Part shown: piece by piece, positions 27,911-36,816 of the stretch | Layout of the letters: every line of letters starts with the position of its first letter | Position numbering within the stretch: the first letter of the stretch is position 1 | Assembly (NCBI RefSeq): GCF_947500695.1 | Contig: NZ_CANMSS010000008.1 | Span: forward strand, 186,001-250,000 | Source of the DNA: an uncultured Pseudoteredinibacter sp. | GTDB lineage: Bacteria; Pseudomonadota; Gammaproteobacteria; Pseudomonadales; Cellvibrionaceae | Reading direction: 5' to 3' | Length of the DNA stretch: 64,000 bases | Program-made: the position numbers and the translations under genes | The notes under the pieces: generated by a model | Told to the model about the DNA's origin: nothing | The model's input: only the letters and a program-made list of their open reading frames with translations | Databases searched by the model: none

Positions 27911-30286
27911 ATGAAACTGCACATTCGAATCTTCGCACTGTTGGCTATTACCCTGATAGGCTTGTGTATTTCTAGCATGGTATTCCTATACCAGTCTTCC
28001 AGCCAGAAGGTCGAGCAGGACGCCTCAGACAAGTTACTTGTTGCACAAAAGACCTTCTTTGACGTCTTAGACAACCAGCATCACCTGCTTAATACCAGTG
28101 TGGAAACCGTTGTTAAAGATTGGGGTTTGCGCCAATCCATAGGCCAACGTGACTTTGATACCTTGCAAAGTGTGCTACAAAATCACAGCAACCGTGTTGG
28201 TGCCGACGTAGCGTTGTTCGTTGATAATGAAGGGGCCTTAGCCGTTAGCACCATTCGCCAGAACAAAGATCTTCCCCAGCAAATATTGGATCTGGTCAAC
28301 AATAGCAGCAGCATTACCTTCCAAACCATTACCGAAATCAATCAACGTCACTATCAATTGGTACTCACCGAAGTCAAAGCGCCTATCCGTGTTGGCTGGC
28401 TGGGCATGGGCTTTGAAATTGATGACGATATGGCAAATCGCTACAGTGAAATTAGCGGGGTTAATATTAGTTTTGTACTGCCGATGAGTCATAGCTTGCA
28501 GTTTATCGCCAGCAGCCTCCCCCCTGAAAGAATGAAGAGCATGCCCCCAACTCCTGGGGAAATAACCGATAAGCCATGGGTGATCCAGCAAGGTCAATGG
28601 GAAGATCTTGCGCTTTACAGCCCCTTCGATGAACAATCGAGTAGCGGCCTGGCTATCTTATTTCAGCAATCGCTTAATGAACCGAGAGAAAAGTTTAGCC
28701 AGTGGTGGCTGAGCTTATTGTCAATTTTCAGTTTAATTTCTATCTTAGCTTTAGCCTTTGGTTATATTTTTTCCCGTGGTATCTCAAAACCGCTTAACCA
28801 ACTACTGCACGTCATCGATGATGTTTCCAAAGGTGATTACAACACTCCGATTCGAATTTATCGGCGCGACGAGATTGGTCGTTTGGCGAAAGCTTTTTCA
28901 CGAATGCAAAAAGCCGTCTCTGATCGAGAAGAACATATCACCTATCAAGCGAGCCATGACAGCCTCACAGGGCTCTTGAACCGTGAAGGTTTAATTGAAT
29001 GTATCGATGACACCATAAAAGGCCTCGACAGCAGCAAAGAAATAGCGGTTTTGGCCAACTTCAGGCTGAATTACTTTCAAGACATTGTGGACGCTTTAGG
29101 TTATTCCTGGGGCGACAAACTGATCAACTTGGTATCTGAACGTTTACGTAGCCGGCTCGACCGTCAAGTCTTGGCACATCTGAACATCGACGAGTTTGTG
29201 TTACTGGCCAAAACCAAAGACATCATGGGCGCCAAGGAGATCAACGACCAGATTCACCAAGCTTTAGAAGACCCTTTTTGTGTCAGTGGTATCGATTTAA
29301 CCCTAAGAATTTCAGTGGGCATTGTGCTCTACCCTTTCAGCGCTCTAGATGCTGAAGGCTTATTACGCCGTGCTGGGGTGGCTTTAAATGAAGCCTGTCA
29401 TAGCCAAAGGGCAACGGTAACCTATGACCCTATGCACGATGAAGACAGCGTGCGTAAGCTTACTTTAATGGCAGAGCTGCCAAAAGCCATTGCGGAAAAT
29501 CAGATTTGCCTGCATTACCAACCCAAGCTGAGACATGTTGGCAGTTGCACTCGGGTAGAGGGCGTTGAATGTCTAGTTCGCTGGCAGCACCCCGAGTTGG
29601 GATTTGTTCCACCAGATGATTTTATTGGCCTTGCTGAAAAAACCGGATACATCGTAGAACTTACACGCTGGGTATTGAAAAATGCCCTAAAGCAATGCAT
29701 CAAATGGCGTCAGCAAGGCTTTGATATTGCCATCGCCGTTAATATCTCAGCCTTGGACTTAGCGCAAAAGAACTTCGATAAAGAAGTTGCCCATATGCTA
29801 AAAGATGCCGGCCTACCATCCAGTGCATTAATTATTGAAGTCACTGAAAGCGCTGCGGTGGAAAACCCAGAGCAAGCCATTGCTCAGCTAAGCCACTTAA
29901 AAGATATCGGCATAAAGCTATCGATTGACGATTATGGCACTGGCTATTCTTCCTTAGCCCAATTAAAGCAGCTACCGGTACATGAATTAAAAATCGATAA
30001 AAGTTTCGTGCAAGATTTGGCGACAGACGAAGAAGACCGCACGATTGTCCGTTCGACCATTGAGTTGGCTCACAATATCGGTTTATCAGTAGTGGCAGAA
30101 GGTGTGGAAGATGAAGCAACACTAAATCAATTGATTGAGTGGGGCTGCAACTATATGCAAGGCTATTTTATCGCAAGGCCATTGGATGAACTCGCCATGC
30201 AAAGCTGGTTAGAAGCGGCGAGTTTCCCAATTAAGTCAGTGCAGCTAGAAGCAAACACAAGCAATTTAAAATCGGCCGTCGATTAA
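27911..30286 (+). CDS. Membrane HAMP-GGDEF-EAL protein with degenerate motifs
   Basis: A 791-residue inner-membrane protein. First helix about 5-27, a periplasmic sensor region of about 235 residues, second helix about 263-288, HAMP about 290-340, GGDEF-like about 350-505, EAL about 520-770. The GGDEF signature reads NIDEF (near 425), so cyclase activity is unlikely. The EAL signature reads ECL (near 553), while the metal-site motif DDYGTGYSSLAQLKQLPV and the EGVEDEAT loop remain. It may be a phosphodiesterase or a binding-only receptor of LapD type. It ends the cupredoxin/barrel operon. Confidence 0.87.
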   Translation: MKLHIRIFALLAITLIGLCISSMVFLYQSSSQKVEQDASDKLLVAQKTFFDVLDNQHHLLNTSVETVVKDWGLRQSIGQRDFDTLQSVLQNHSNRVGADVALFVDNEGALAVSTIRQNKDLPQQILDLVNNSSSITFQTITEINQRHYQLVLTEVKAPIRVGWLGMGFEIDDDMANRYSEISGVNISFVLPMSHSLQFIASSLPPERMKSMPPTPGEITDKPWVIQQGQWEDLALYSPFDEQSSSGLAILFQQSLNEPREKFSQWWLSLLSIFSLISILALAFGYIFSRGISKPLNQLLHVIDDVSKGDYNTPIRIYRRDEIGRLAKAFSRMQKAVSDREEHITYQASHDSLTGLLNREGLIECIDDTIKGLDSSKEIAVLANFRLNYFQDIVDALGYSWGDKLINLVSERLRSRLDRQVLAHLNIDEFVLLAKTKDIMGAKEINDQIHQALEDPFCVSGIDLTLRISVGIVLYPFSALDAEGLLRRAGVALNEACHSQRATVTYDPMHDEDSVRKLTLMAELPKAIAENQICLHYQPKLRHVGSCTRVEGVECLVRWQHPELGFVPPDDFIGLAEKTGYIVELTRWVLKNALKQCIKWRQQGFDIAIAVNISALDLAQKNFDKEVAHMLKDAGLPSSALIIEVTESAAVENPEQAIAQLSHLKDIGIKLSIDDYGTGYSSLAQLKQLPVHELKIDKSFVQDLATDEEDRTIVRSTIELAHNIGLSVVAEGVEDEATLNQLIEWGCNYMQGYFIARPLDELAMQSWLEAASFPIKSVQLEANTSNLKSAVD

Positions 30287-30307
30287 AATAAGCTAAAAGC
30301 CTTTGCT

Positions 30308-30526
30308 TTACTTCTCGCCATTTTGCAGCAGCGTTTCTCTTTCACGCTGATATTCATCAAAACTCTGTTCATATTGCTGGCGGCATTGCTCCTGTACTGC
30401 CAAGGGCTCTTTGTCACAAGCTTGCTTTCGATTATCTTGGGCAATCTCATAGATATCCTGCTGAGTGCAGGCTTGCACAGCCAATATCATTGAGAATAAA
30501 AATAGCGCCTTCGCTTTAATGGACAT
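30308..30526 (-). CDS. Small putative lipoprotein
   Basis: A 72-residue product from the ATG at 30526 (MSIKAKALFLFSMILAVQAC), a type II signal peptide with Cys near residue 20. The mature part is about 50 residues, helical and charged, with two further Cys (DNRKQACDKEPLAVQEQCRQ) that could form a disulfide. The family is not recognised. It is convergent with the GGDEF-EAL gene; an in-frame start at 30544 is less likely. Confidence 0.65.
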   Translation of the reverse strand: MSIKAKALFLFSMILAVQACTQQDIYEIAQDNRKQACDKEPLAVQEQCRQQYEQSFDEYQRERETLLQNGEK

Positions 30527-30622
30527 GATGCAACCTAAATGCAATTGAGTTAATTGGTGAAAGAGTTAGTATCTAGACGCATTCTTGGAACAATAGTTCA
30601 CTTCACCTCTCACTTCTCACTT

Positions 30623-31465
30623 CTAACCTCTCTCACTTCTAACCTCATTCAAATTCCAATCATATTGATACTGAAAGGTTTTAACGGGCCCTTCTATAAG
30701 CCCCTGCTCTTGAAAATACTCCCATAGATTGGCTTTCTTATCGCTGAAATCTTGCCAATACCAGTTGAAGATGCTGGATACTTGATAGGCCTTATCCGTA
30801 CGCAAAAAACCTCGGGGCGACTGCAAAAATGTTTTTTCAGCAAGATTTAATTGCTCGTTTAGTGTCTGAGCGCGGTAAATATCATTCGATAAATTCGGAC
30901 AACCTACGCTGGCGCAGTTTAAGGCAAAGTGAAAACGTTGATCTTTCCAGATAGGCCTAAGTATTCGGTGCTCTATGTCGTTGAGAGATAATTTAATGCC
31001 TGCGACCTCAATCAACTTGTCTTCCCAGGGGCCGCCATTGAATAGGCTTTTAAAACTTAATCGAATGTCCTTGATGGAAGCGACGGGATAATGCTGCAAC
31101 ACCAAGCTAACCACACTCAGGTTGTAGCTGTTAATCCAAAAGGCTTGCTGTTCATCAGCGCTCCAGCCGCGCGGATCAATACTGGCCAAAGAGGTTTGCA
31201 GCCTCTCTAGGGCGAGCTCATCTTCTGCCGTTACAGCGGCGTAGTCCACGCGATTTAAGCCAGTGCTGTCTGTGATGACGTAACGCTCTAAAAATGCCTG
31301 CCAAAGCTCCCAAGAAGGCTTTTCAGATTGTTCTTTGGTAGTGCGGCTGTTGGGCAACCACTCTTCCCAGAGCTCTGCCTTAGGGGCAGCCTCTAGTGTA
31401 ATAGCAAAGCAAAGCACGCCCGCTAGACAAAGGTTCAGTAAAAATCGAGAGGGTTTAGGTTTCAT
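30623..31465 (-). CDS. DUF547 domain protein, exported
   Basis: Exported protein of unknown function with the DUF547 core (about residues 85-250): AFWINSYNLSVVSLVLQHYP, GPWEDKLIEVAGIKLSLNDI and FALNCASVGCPNLSND, including its conserved Cys pair. The ATG at 31465 gives a clean signal peptide (FLLNLCLAGVLCFAITLEAA); the frame extends back to 31513 but that start would precede the signal. It is divergent from bioA. Confidence 0.8.
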   Translation of the reverse strand: MKPKPSRFLLNLCLAGVLCFAITLEAAPKAELWEEWLPNSRTTKEQSEKPSWELWQAFLERYVITDSTGLNRVDYAAVTAEDELALERLQTSLASIDPRGWSADEQQAFWINSYNLSVVSLVLQHYPVASIKDIRLSFKSLFNGGPWEDKLIEVAGIKLSLNDIEHRILRPIWKDQRFHFALNCASVGCPNLSNDIYRAQTLNEQLNLAEKTFLQSPRGFLRTDKAYQVSSIFNWYWQDFSDKKANLWEYFQEQGLIEGPVKTFQYQYDWNLNEVRSERG

Positions 31466-31586
31466 AGGGTTCCCAGCATTCTGTAGGTAAACAAGCTTGC
31501 CAGCACACTCCATAAACTCCTGTTTATGGGTGACTAATGGTTATGTTCTAGTTTGCCATGGCATATAGGAGATCGATACTCTAGAA

Positions 31587-31618
31587 TAGTTAACCAATTT
31601 ATAACATTTGGTTAACAT
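31587..31618. promoter_or_regulatory. Predicted BirA (biotin repressor) operator
   Basis: TAGTTAACC, 14 bases, GGTTAACAT: a near-perfect palindrome that matches the known proteobacterial BirA signal TTGTAAACC-N14/15-GGTTTACAA in half-site and spacing. It ends 5 bases before the bioA ATG, where binding would block transcription or its start when biotin is sufficient. Confidence 0.8.
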
Positions 31619-31623
31619 TAAGC

Positions 31624-32925
31624 ATGAGTGATAACTTGGCTATGAGCCCCGAACAACTGCAAGCCATCGATAAACAGCATATCTGGCACCCTTATAGCCA
31701 AGTCGCCCAGGATCAAAGCCCTGCCCTACCCATCGTCGATAGTGCCCAGGGCGTCTATTTAAAGCTGGCTAGTGGCGAACGGGTCATCGACGGCATGTCC
31801 TCCTGGTGGTGCATGCTGCATGGCTATAATCACCCAGTGCTAAACGCTGCCGCCAAAGCCCAGCTTGATAAAATGTCCCATGTTATGTTCGGAGGCTTAA
31901 CCCACGAACCCGCCATTAAATTAGCAAAGCTTTTGGTAGACATCACACCGGCCGGTTTAGATAAGGTCTTCTTTGCTGACTCAGGCTCAGTGAGTGTTGA
32001 GGTCGCCATCAAAATGGCATTGCAGTATTGGTATTCCCTCGGCCGAGCTGAAAAACAGCGTTTAATAACTATTAAGAACGGTTATCACGGCGATACCTTT
32101 GGCGCGATGGCCAGCTGCGACCCGGTAAACGGCATGCATCACCTCTTTAGTACTAACCTGCCACAGCATCATTTTTTAGAAGCACCACCCATGGGTTTTG
32201 ATAAGCCCCCTTGCCCTCGTTATTTGCAAGAAATTAAAGACTATATTGCTAAGCATCACCATGAAATCGCCGCCTTTATACTGGAGCCGATTGTGCAAGG
32301 TGCTGGCGGCATGCGCTTTTACTCTCCAGCGTATTTACAAGAAATTAAAGCGCTGTGTGAAGAGTATGACTTGCTATTAATCGCCGACGAAATTGCAACC
32401 GGCTTTGGCCGTAGCGGTAAATTATTTGCTTGCGAACATGCTGGCATTAGCCCCGACATATTATGTTTAGGCAAGGCGCTTAGTGGTGGCTATATGACTT
32501 TGGCGGCGACACTTTGCAGCGAAAAAATAGCCGATGGCATATGCAATGGAGAAGCTTCAGTTTTTATGCATGGACCCACTTTTATGGCGAACCCTTTAGC
32601 CTGCGCTACCGCCTTAGCCAGCACTGAGTTACTCATTCAACAGGACTGGCAAGAGCGTGTTAAAAACATTGAAACACAGCTAAACCTTGGCTTAGCTCCA
32701 TTACACGATGCAAGCTCAGTTGCGGATGTGCGAGTACTGGGCGCCATTGGAGTAGTTGAAATGAAACAGGAAGTTGATAAAGAGGCTTTGCAAAGTGCTT
32801 TGATTGAGCACGGCGTATGGTTGCGCCCTTTTGGAAAGCTGGTTTACACCATGCCTCCATTTGTAAGCACAAATGAAGAATTACAGCAGCTTTGCTCCGC
32901 TATGGTGGAGACTTTGAGCCAATAG
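31624..32925 (+). CDS. bioA: Adenosylmethionine-8-amino-7-oxononanoate aminotransferase BioA
   Basis: PLP enzyme converting KAPA to DAPA in biotin synthesis with SAM as amino donor. The 433 residues show HIWHPYSQ, SGERVIDGMSSWWCMLHGYN, the cofactor-site GYHGDTFGAM, ADEIATGFGRSGKLFACEHA and the Schiff-base Lys in CLGKALSGGYMTLA. The other bio genes are not within the window. A BirA-type operator is directly upstream and a terminator follows, so it is expressed alone. Confidence 0.96.
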   Translation: MSDNLAMSPEQLQAIDKQHIWHPYSQVAQDQSPALPIVDSAQGVYLKLASGERVIDGMSSWWCMLHGYNHPVLNAAAKAQLDKMSHVMFGGLTHEPAIKLAKLLVDITPAGLDKVFFADSGSVSVEVAIKMALQYWYSLGRAEKQRLITIKNGYHGDTFGAMASCDPVNGMHHLFSTNLPQHHFLEAPPMGFDKPPCPRYLQEIKDYIAKHHHEIAAFILEPIVQGAGGMRFYSPAYLQEIKALCEEYDLLLIADEIATGFGRSGKLFACEHAGISPDILCLGKALSGGYMTLAATLCSEKIADGICNGEASVFMHGPTFMANPLACATALASTELLIQQDWQERVKNIETQLNLGLAPLHDASSVADVRVLGAIGVVEMKQEVDKEALQSALIEHGVWLRPFGKLVYTMPPFVSTNEELQQLCSAMVETLSQ

Positions 32926-32954
32926 ATCAGAGGCTCCCTTGAACGACAGAAATT

Positions 32955-32994
32955 AAAAAGCCCTGGCGAATGGCATATTCATCAGGGCTTTTTT
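32955..32994 (+). terminator. Terminator after bioA
   Basis: AAAAGCCCTG (32956-32965) pairs with CAGGGCTTTT (from 32983), with a 17-base loop and a T run following. It lies about 30 bp after the bioA stop and just before the second structured repeat. Confidence 0.85.
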
Positions 32995-33012
32995 GTATTT
33001 CTAACGACGCTA

Positions 33013-33279
33013 AGGGCACCTCTAAATAATGCAGATTAGCTCAGGCTTCACGTCAATGTCGTAATCGAGGCGCTTCTTTGAAAGCAGGCTGGTCGCCTGT
33101 CGAAAAGGAGCAACGAAGAGTACGACATTGACGTGAAGCCCCGAAGGGCGGTCCCTGAAGCGCTCATCTACGTTGTTGCGCTTCTTGCCAAGGGCTGCGG
33201 CCATTGCCGGCGAAGCGCGCCTAGTAGCTAAGCGCTTCAGGGCTCCGCTGAGCAAACCTGCATTATTCAGAGGTGCCCT
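33013..33279. repeat. Structured MITE-like repeat, copy 2
   Basis: A 267-bp element with terminal inverted repeats (33013-33034 against 33258-33279, one mismatch). Two internal arms are seen: a perfect 20-bp inverted repeat GGCTTCACGTCAATGTCGTA (33044-33063 against 33121-33140), and CCCTGAAGCGCT (33153-33164) against AGCGCTTCAGGG (33231-33242), which encloses a further GCGCTTC/GAAGCGC stem. The pairing is more complete than in copy 1 at 10706. It ends 5 bases beyond the trpS stop. It has no transposase, so any mobility would need an enzyme from elsewhere. Confidence 0.87.
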
Positions 33280-33284
33280 AGTTA

Positions 33285-34313
33285 TTAAGACAATTTACGA
33301 ATACCAACCGAGCTGCGCAATTTATCTAATAGTGGCTCGCTATACCCTCGGGCCTTTTCAGCTCCGGCCTGTAAAACATCTTCAATATAAGAAGGATTCG
33401 CCAACAACTCATTATACCGCTCGCGTGGCTCGGCCAGCTCTGCATTAATTAGCTCAAACAGTTGCTTCTTAGCTTCACCCCAAGCAATGCCGTCAGCAAA
33501 GGCTTGTCGCATTTCCACTTGCTGTTGCTCATTAGCAAAGGCCTTCCAAATTTGAAATACCGTTGAGGTATCTGGATCTTTCGCTTCACCAGGCTCAAGC
33601 AAATTGGTTTTAATTTTGTTGATGTGTTTACGCAGCTGCTTTTCACCTAAGAAAAGAGGGATAGTATTGCCGTAGCTCTTACTCATTTTACGGCCATCCA
33701 AGCCCTGCAAAACCGCGACATCATCATCGACTTGATATTCTGGCAAAGTAAAAACAGGCTGTTTTTTACTGGCGAATAAATGATTAAAACGCTGGGCCAT
33801 ATCACGAGCCATTTCTACGTGCTGAATCTGATCACGCCCAACCGGAACTTTATTCGCATTGAAAATCAAAATATCAGCTGCCATCAATACAGGGTAGCTA
33901 AACAAACCCATGGTGATACCGTAATCGGTATCCTCACCGGCTTCGGCATTTTGATCAACAGCCGCTTTATAAGCATGTGCTCGGTTCATCAAGCCTTTGG
34001 CGCACACACAATTAAGCATCCAACACAGCTCAGCGATCTGGGGAATATCAGATTGGCGATAAAAAACCACTTCTTCTGGGTTTAAACCTAGGGCCAGCCA
34101 ACTAGCAGCAATCTCTTTGGTAGATTGTGCAACAAGGTCTGGATCCTGACATTTAATTAGCGCGTGAAAATCCGCCAAAAAGTAAAATGAAAGATTATCC
34201 TGGTTGCGGCTCGCCTCAATGGCAGGGCGAATGGCGCCAACATAGTTACCGATGTGAGGGGTACCTGAAGTTGTAATCCCCGTGAGAATACGCTGTTTTT
34301 CTTTGCTGCTCAT
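33285..34313 (-). CDS. trpS: Tryptophanyl-tRNA synthetase
   Basis: Class I synthetase charging tRNA-Trp. The HIGH-type motif is [13 protein letters not shown] (about 17-29), [19 protein letters not shown] follows, and KMSKS is in [15 protein letters not shown]. At 342 residues the length is normal. The stop is 5 bases from the structured repeat, so that element would be transcribed as part of the trpS 3' end unless termination occurs first. Confidence 0.97.
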   Translation of the reverse strand: MSSKEKQRILTGITTSGTPHIGNYVGAIRPAIEASRNQDNLSFYFLADFHALIKCQDPDLVAQSTKEIAASWLALGLNPEEVVFYRQSDIPQIAELCWMLNCVCAKGLMNRAHAYKAAVDQNAEAGEDTDYGITMGLFSYPVLMAADILIFNANKVPVGRDQIQHVEMARDMAQRFNHLFASKKQPVFTLPEYQVDDDVAVLQGLDGRKMSKSYGNTIPLFLGEKQLRKHINKIKTNLLEPGEAKDPDTSTVFQIWKAFANEQQQVEMRQAFADGIAWGEAKKQLFELINAELAEPRERYNELLANPSYIEDVLQAGAEKARGYSEPLLDKLRSSVGIRKLS

Positions 34314-34393
34314 GCTTGGTCCAAAATCTTATTTAGGGGCAGCCATAGCCGCCGGGCGCCGCTATGATACAGGGCTTAGAGCATGGCGCATAG

Positions 34394-35566
34394 TCACTCG
34401 GGACTATCTCCCTCAAGCAGCTCAGTGATACAGCGCAGATACCTAGGGCCAAGGCTCGACCAGCTGAAATCGACCGCAGCTTTGGCGACCTCAAGTGTTT
34501 GGCCAGCAGCTCGGCACAAGGCCATATCCAGCACCCTGACCGCCAGATCACGGGCTTCTTGCTCAATATCACCAGATTGATAACAACACTCTTTAGCAAA
34601 CCATTCTGGATAGACCAAACGATTGGGTAGCAATGGCAAGCAGCCGTAGCTACAGGCCTCTAGTACGGCCAGGCCTTGAAAATCATGCTCAGCGGTAGAC
34701 AAGACCACATCCGCCGCCGCCATTAAGGCACGATAACTCTCAAGGCACTCTTGATAGCCCCAAGCCGCCAGTTTCATTGGGCTATCGTGAGCACTGAGAA
34801 GCTTTTTTATCTGTTCAAACTCAGGGGGCACTTGTCGAAAGCTCTGCCCGACGATATACCACTCAATACTTGGGCGCCTATCCACAGGTAGCGCCACAAG
34901 CTTAGCCTGTAACGTTTGGATTAAGGCCAGCAGACGATCTGGCCCCTTGTCATATTCCCAGCGGTGGTTCCATAGGATTCGCAATACCCCCGGCTTCGTG
35001 GACCTCACATTATCGCTAATTGTGGCTGCTGCGATAGGTACAGGTATAAGCTCTGACTTTGAACTTAAAAGCTCTAGCAGCCCTTTTGGAACATTATCTG
35101 GCATCGCTTTAAGCAACTTCTTTGCGCCACTTAAAAAGCTTTGCTGATTGTATTGGCTATTAAAGATCAGCCGGTCTGCGCACAAGGCGCTGTAAATGCT
35201 GGTTAACTGCGGCTCCAGCAAACTGTGCTGTTTGGCGCTCTTAGGATAGGCAAATTGATTTTCGTGAAAGTATAAAATAGTGGGCAAACGACTCAGCTCA
35301 GGCACAAAACCACGCAATGCTGAAAGATCCACCATCGAGGTGGCTAATAGAAACTGGTAATTCTGCTGCAGAGTTTCACGCTGATTAAAAGCCCAACTCA
35401 AGCTATTGCCACGCTGGCGCCAGCTAAAATAGCGCGGCGCTAAACTCAGCTGTGTCCACTGCCATTGCTGCAAACCCTCGCTGAGTTGTCTTCTCCAATA
35501 GGCGTGACTTTGGGCATCATAAGCCGACAACAGTAAAGCTTTAGGGGCTGCACATGGCTCTGTCAT
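34394..35566 (-). CDS. tRNA-queuosine alpha-mannosyltransferase-like glycosyltransferase
   Basis: GT4-fold glycosyltransferase with the DUF3524 N-terminal domain (about 10-175): LLLSAYDAQSHAYWRRQL, PTILYFHENQFAYP and LIFNSQYNQQSFL. The C-terminal half has the nucleotide-sugar motif WGYQECLESYRALMAAADVV and EHDFQGLAVLEACSYGCLPL. It resembles the vertebrate enzyme (GTDC1/QTMAN) that mannosylates queuosine in tRNA-Asp; the bacterial substrate is inferred. It is 390 residues long and lies 80 bp before trpS, another tRNA gene. Confidence 0.82.
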   Translation of the reverse strand: MTEPCAAPKALLLSAYDAQSHAYWRRQLSEGLQQWQWTQLSLAPRYFSWRQRGNSLSWAFNQRETLQQNYQFLLATSMVDLSALRGFVPELSRLPTILYFHENQFAYPKSAKQHSLLEPQLTSIYSALCADRLIFNSQYNQQSFLSGAKKLLKAMPDNVPKGLLELLSSKSELIPVPIAAATISDNVRSTKPGVLRILWNHRWEYDKGPDRLLALIQTLQAKLVALPVDRRPSIEWYIVGQSFRQVPPEFEQIKKLLSAHDSPMKLAAWGYQECLESYRALMAAADVVLSTAEHDFQGLAVLEACSYGCLPLLPNRLVYPEWFAKECCYQSGDIEQEARDLAVRVLDMALCRAAGQTLEVAKAAVDFSWSSLGPRYLRCITELLEGDSPE

Positions 35567-35630
35567 TTAAGGGTCAAATCGTATAATTGCTTATGTTTGA
35601 GGCATGGCTTTTAATGGAAAAATGCCAGCG

Positions 35631-36692
35631 TTACAGTTCTACTTCCTGTACATCACTGCTGCGCAGTAATAACACATCCAGGCCCGATTGAACCATTAAC
35701 TGAACCGCCACCTCTGAGCGACGACCACCGTAATCACTGACCACGTACAAAACATCTTTCGACATTTCACTGAGTTTTGGTCGTAAATAAGATAGTGGGA
35801 TATTCACAGAGCCCGACAGCTGCTGCTGTTTAAATTCGATAGGTAGGCGAACATCGATTAGGCGAATCGAGCGCCCTGTTTGTTGCAGCTTAAAAAACTC
35901 AGCGACGGAAACATAGCTCACTAAAGGCTTATGCAGCAGCTCCGCGAAGCTTTCTTTACCTAAGCACATTAGCTCCCCATCACTGCTCATTTCAACCGTA
36001 GCATTGCGGGTGGTATTACCGATCAGCGCTTCTTCACCAAAGTAATCGCCCGTTGATAGATTAGCTTTGCAATAACCGGCTGAATCTAAGACCTGAGCTG
36101 TACCAGATTTGATGACATAGAAATAATCACCCTGGGTGCCCACCACTACGACCTTTTCGCCTTTTGTGACATTTCGTGGAATAAAACGCTGAAACAAGGC
36201 CTGAATATTGCCGGGGGGAATTCGCGAGAACAAGGGCGCCGATAATAAAACGCTCATCCAGTCCTTGCTCATCTGCTCTTCGATAATAGGGTCGGCTTCG
36301 ACTTGATCATCAGGATCAATCGACAGGCCATCATCCACAAGGCTCGACTCACTCCACACCATAACAAGATCGAGAAAGTCACGCTCGATAACCAACGCCG
36401 TAACATCGGTTTTTGCGAATGCTGACACTCTTGCGGGCTGAGTATTGCACAATGGGTGTCGAGCTTGGGGGCTGGTGTGGTTTACACTAATACGAGATAG
36501 ATCAGCGGCCAATAAATCGACGCCACCTTTGAGCAGGTAAAAGGTTTCAGAGAGTTTTTTACCACGCTGAAACAGCACATCTCCCTTTTTAAACTCTCTG
36601 ACGCCGATACGCCCCAAAGCACGCTCTAGAAAATCACTAGAAAGGCTATCAAATGGCGAAAACTCTTGTAATATTTCTTTACTTATTGTCAT
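35631..36692 (-). CDS. Cyclic-nucleotide-binding and rhodanese-like protein
   Basis: Soluble 353-residue protein with two cNMP-binding-type domains (about 15-110 and 140-245) and a rhodanese fold (about 255-350). The second domain has the phosphate-binding-cassette motif GDYFGEEALIGNTTRNATVE. The first is weak and interrupted by a SPQARHP-containing loop. In the rhodanese loop the expected Cys is Asp320 (VVSDYGGRRS), so sulfurtransferase activity is unlikely and a binding or switch role more plausible. It stands alone; a 12-bp tandem repeat lies upstream. Confidence 0.82.
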   Translation of the reverse strand: MTISKEILQEFSPFDSLSSDFLERALGRIGVREFKKGDVLFQRGKKLSETFYLLKGGVDLLAADLSRISVNHTSPQARHPLCNTQPARVSAFAKTDVTALVIERDFLDLVMVWSESSLVDDGLSIDPDDQVEADPIIEEQMSKDWMSVLLSAPLFSRIPPGNIQALFQRFIPRNVTKGEKVVVVGTQGDYFYVIKSGTAQVLDSAGYCKANLSTGDYFGEEALIGNTTRNATVEMSSDGELMCLGKESFAELLHKPLVSYVSVAEFFKLQQTGRSIRLIDVRLPIEFKQQQLSGSVNIPLSYLRPKLSEMSKDVLYVVSDYGGRRSEVAVQLMVQSGLDVLLLRSSDVQEVEL

Positions 36693-36816
36693 TACTTAGT
36701 CGTACATCCATAACCGTGGAGATCACCGCTGCCAGGTTTGCCCCAACAACGGTACTTACACTTAATAATAGCTAGCTTAGCTAAAACGGCCACTCCATTG
36801 GCTTTTGCCCGGCCAG

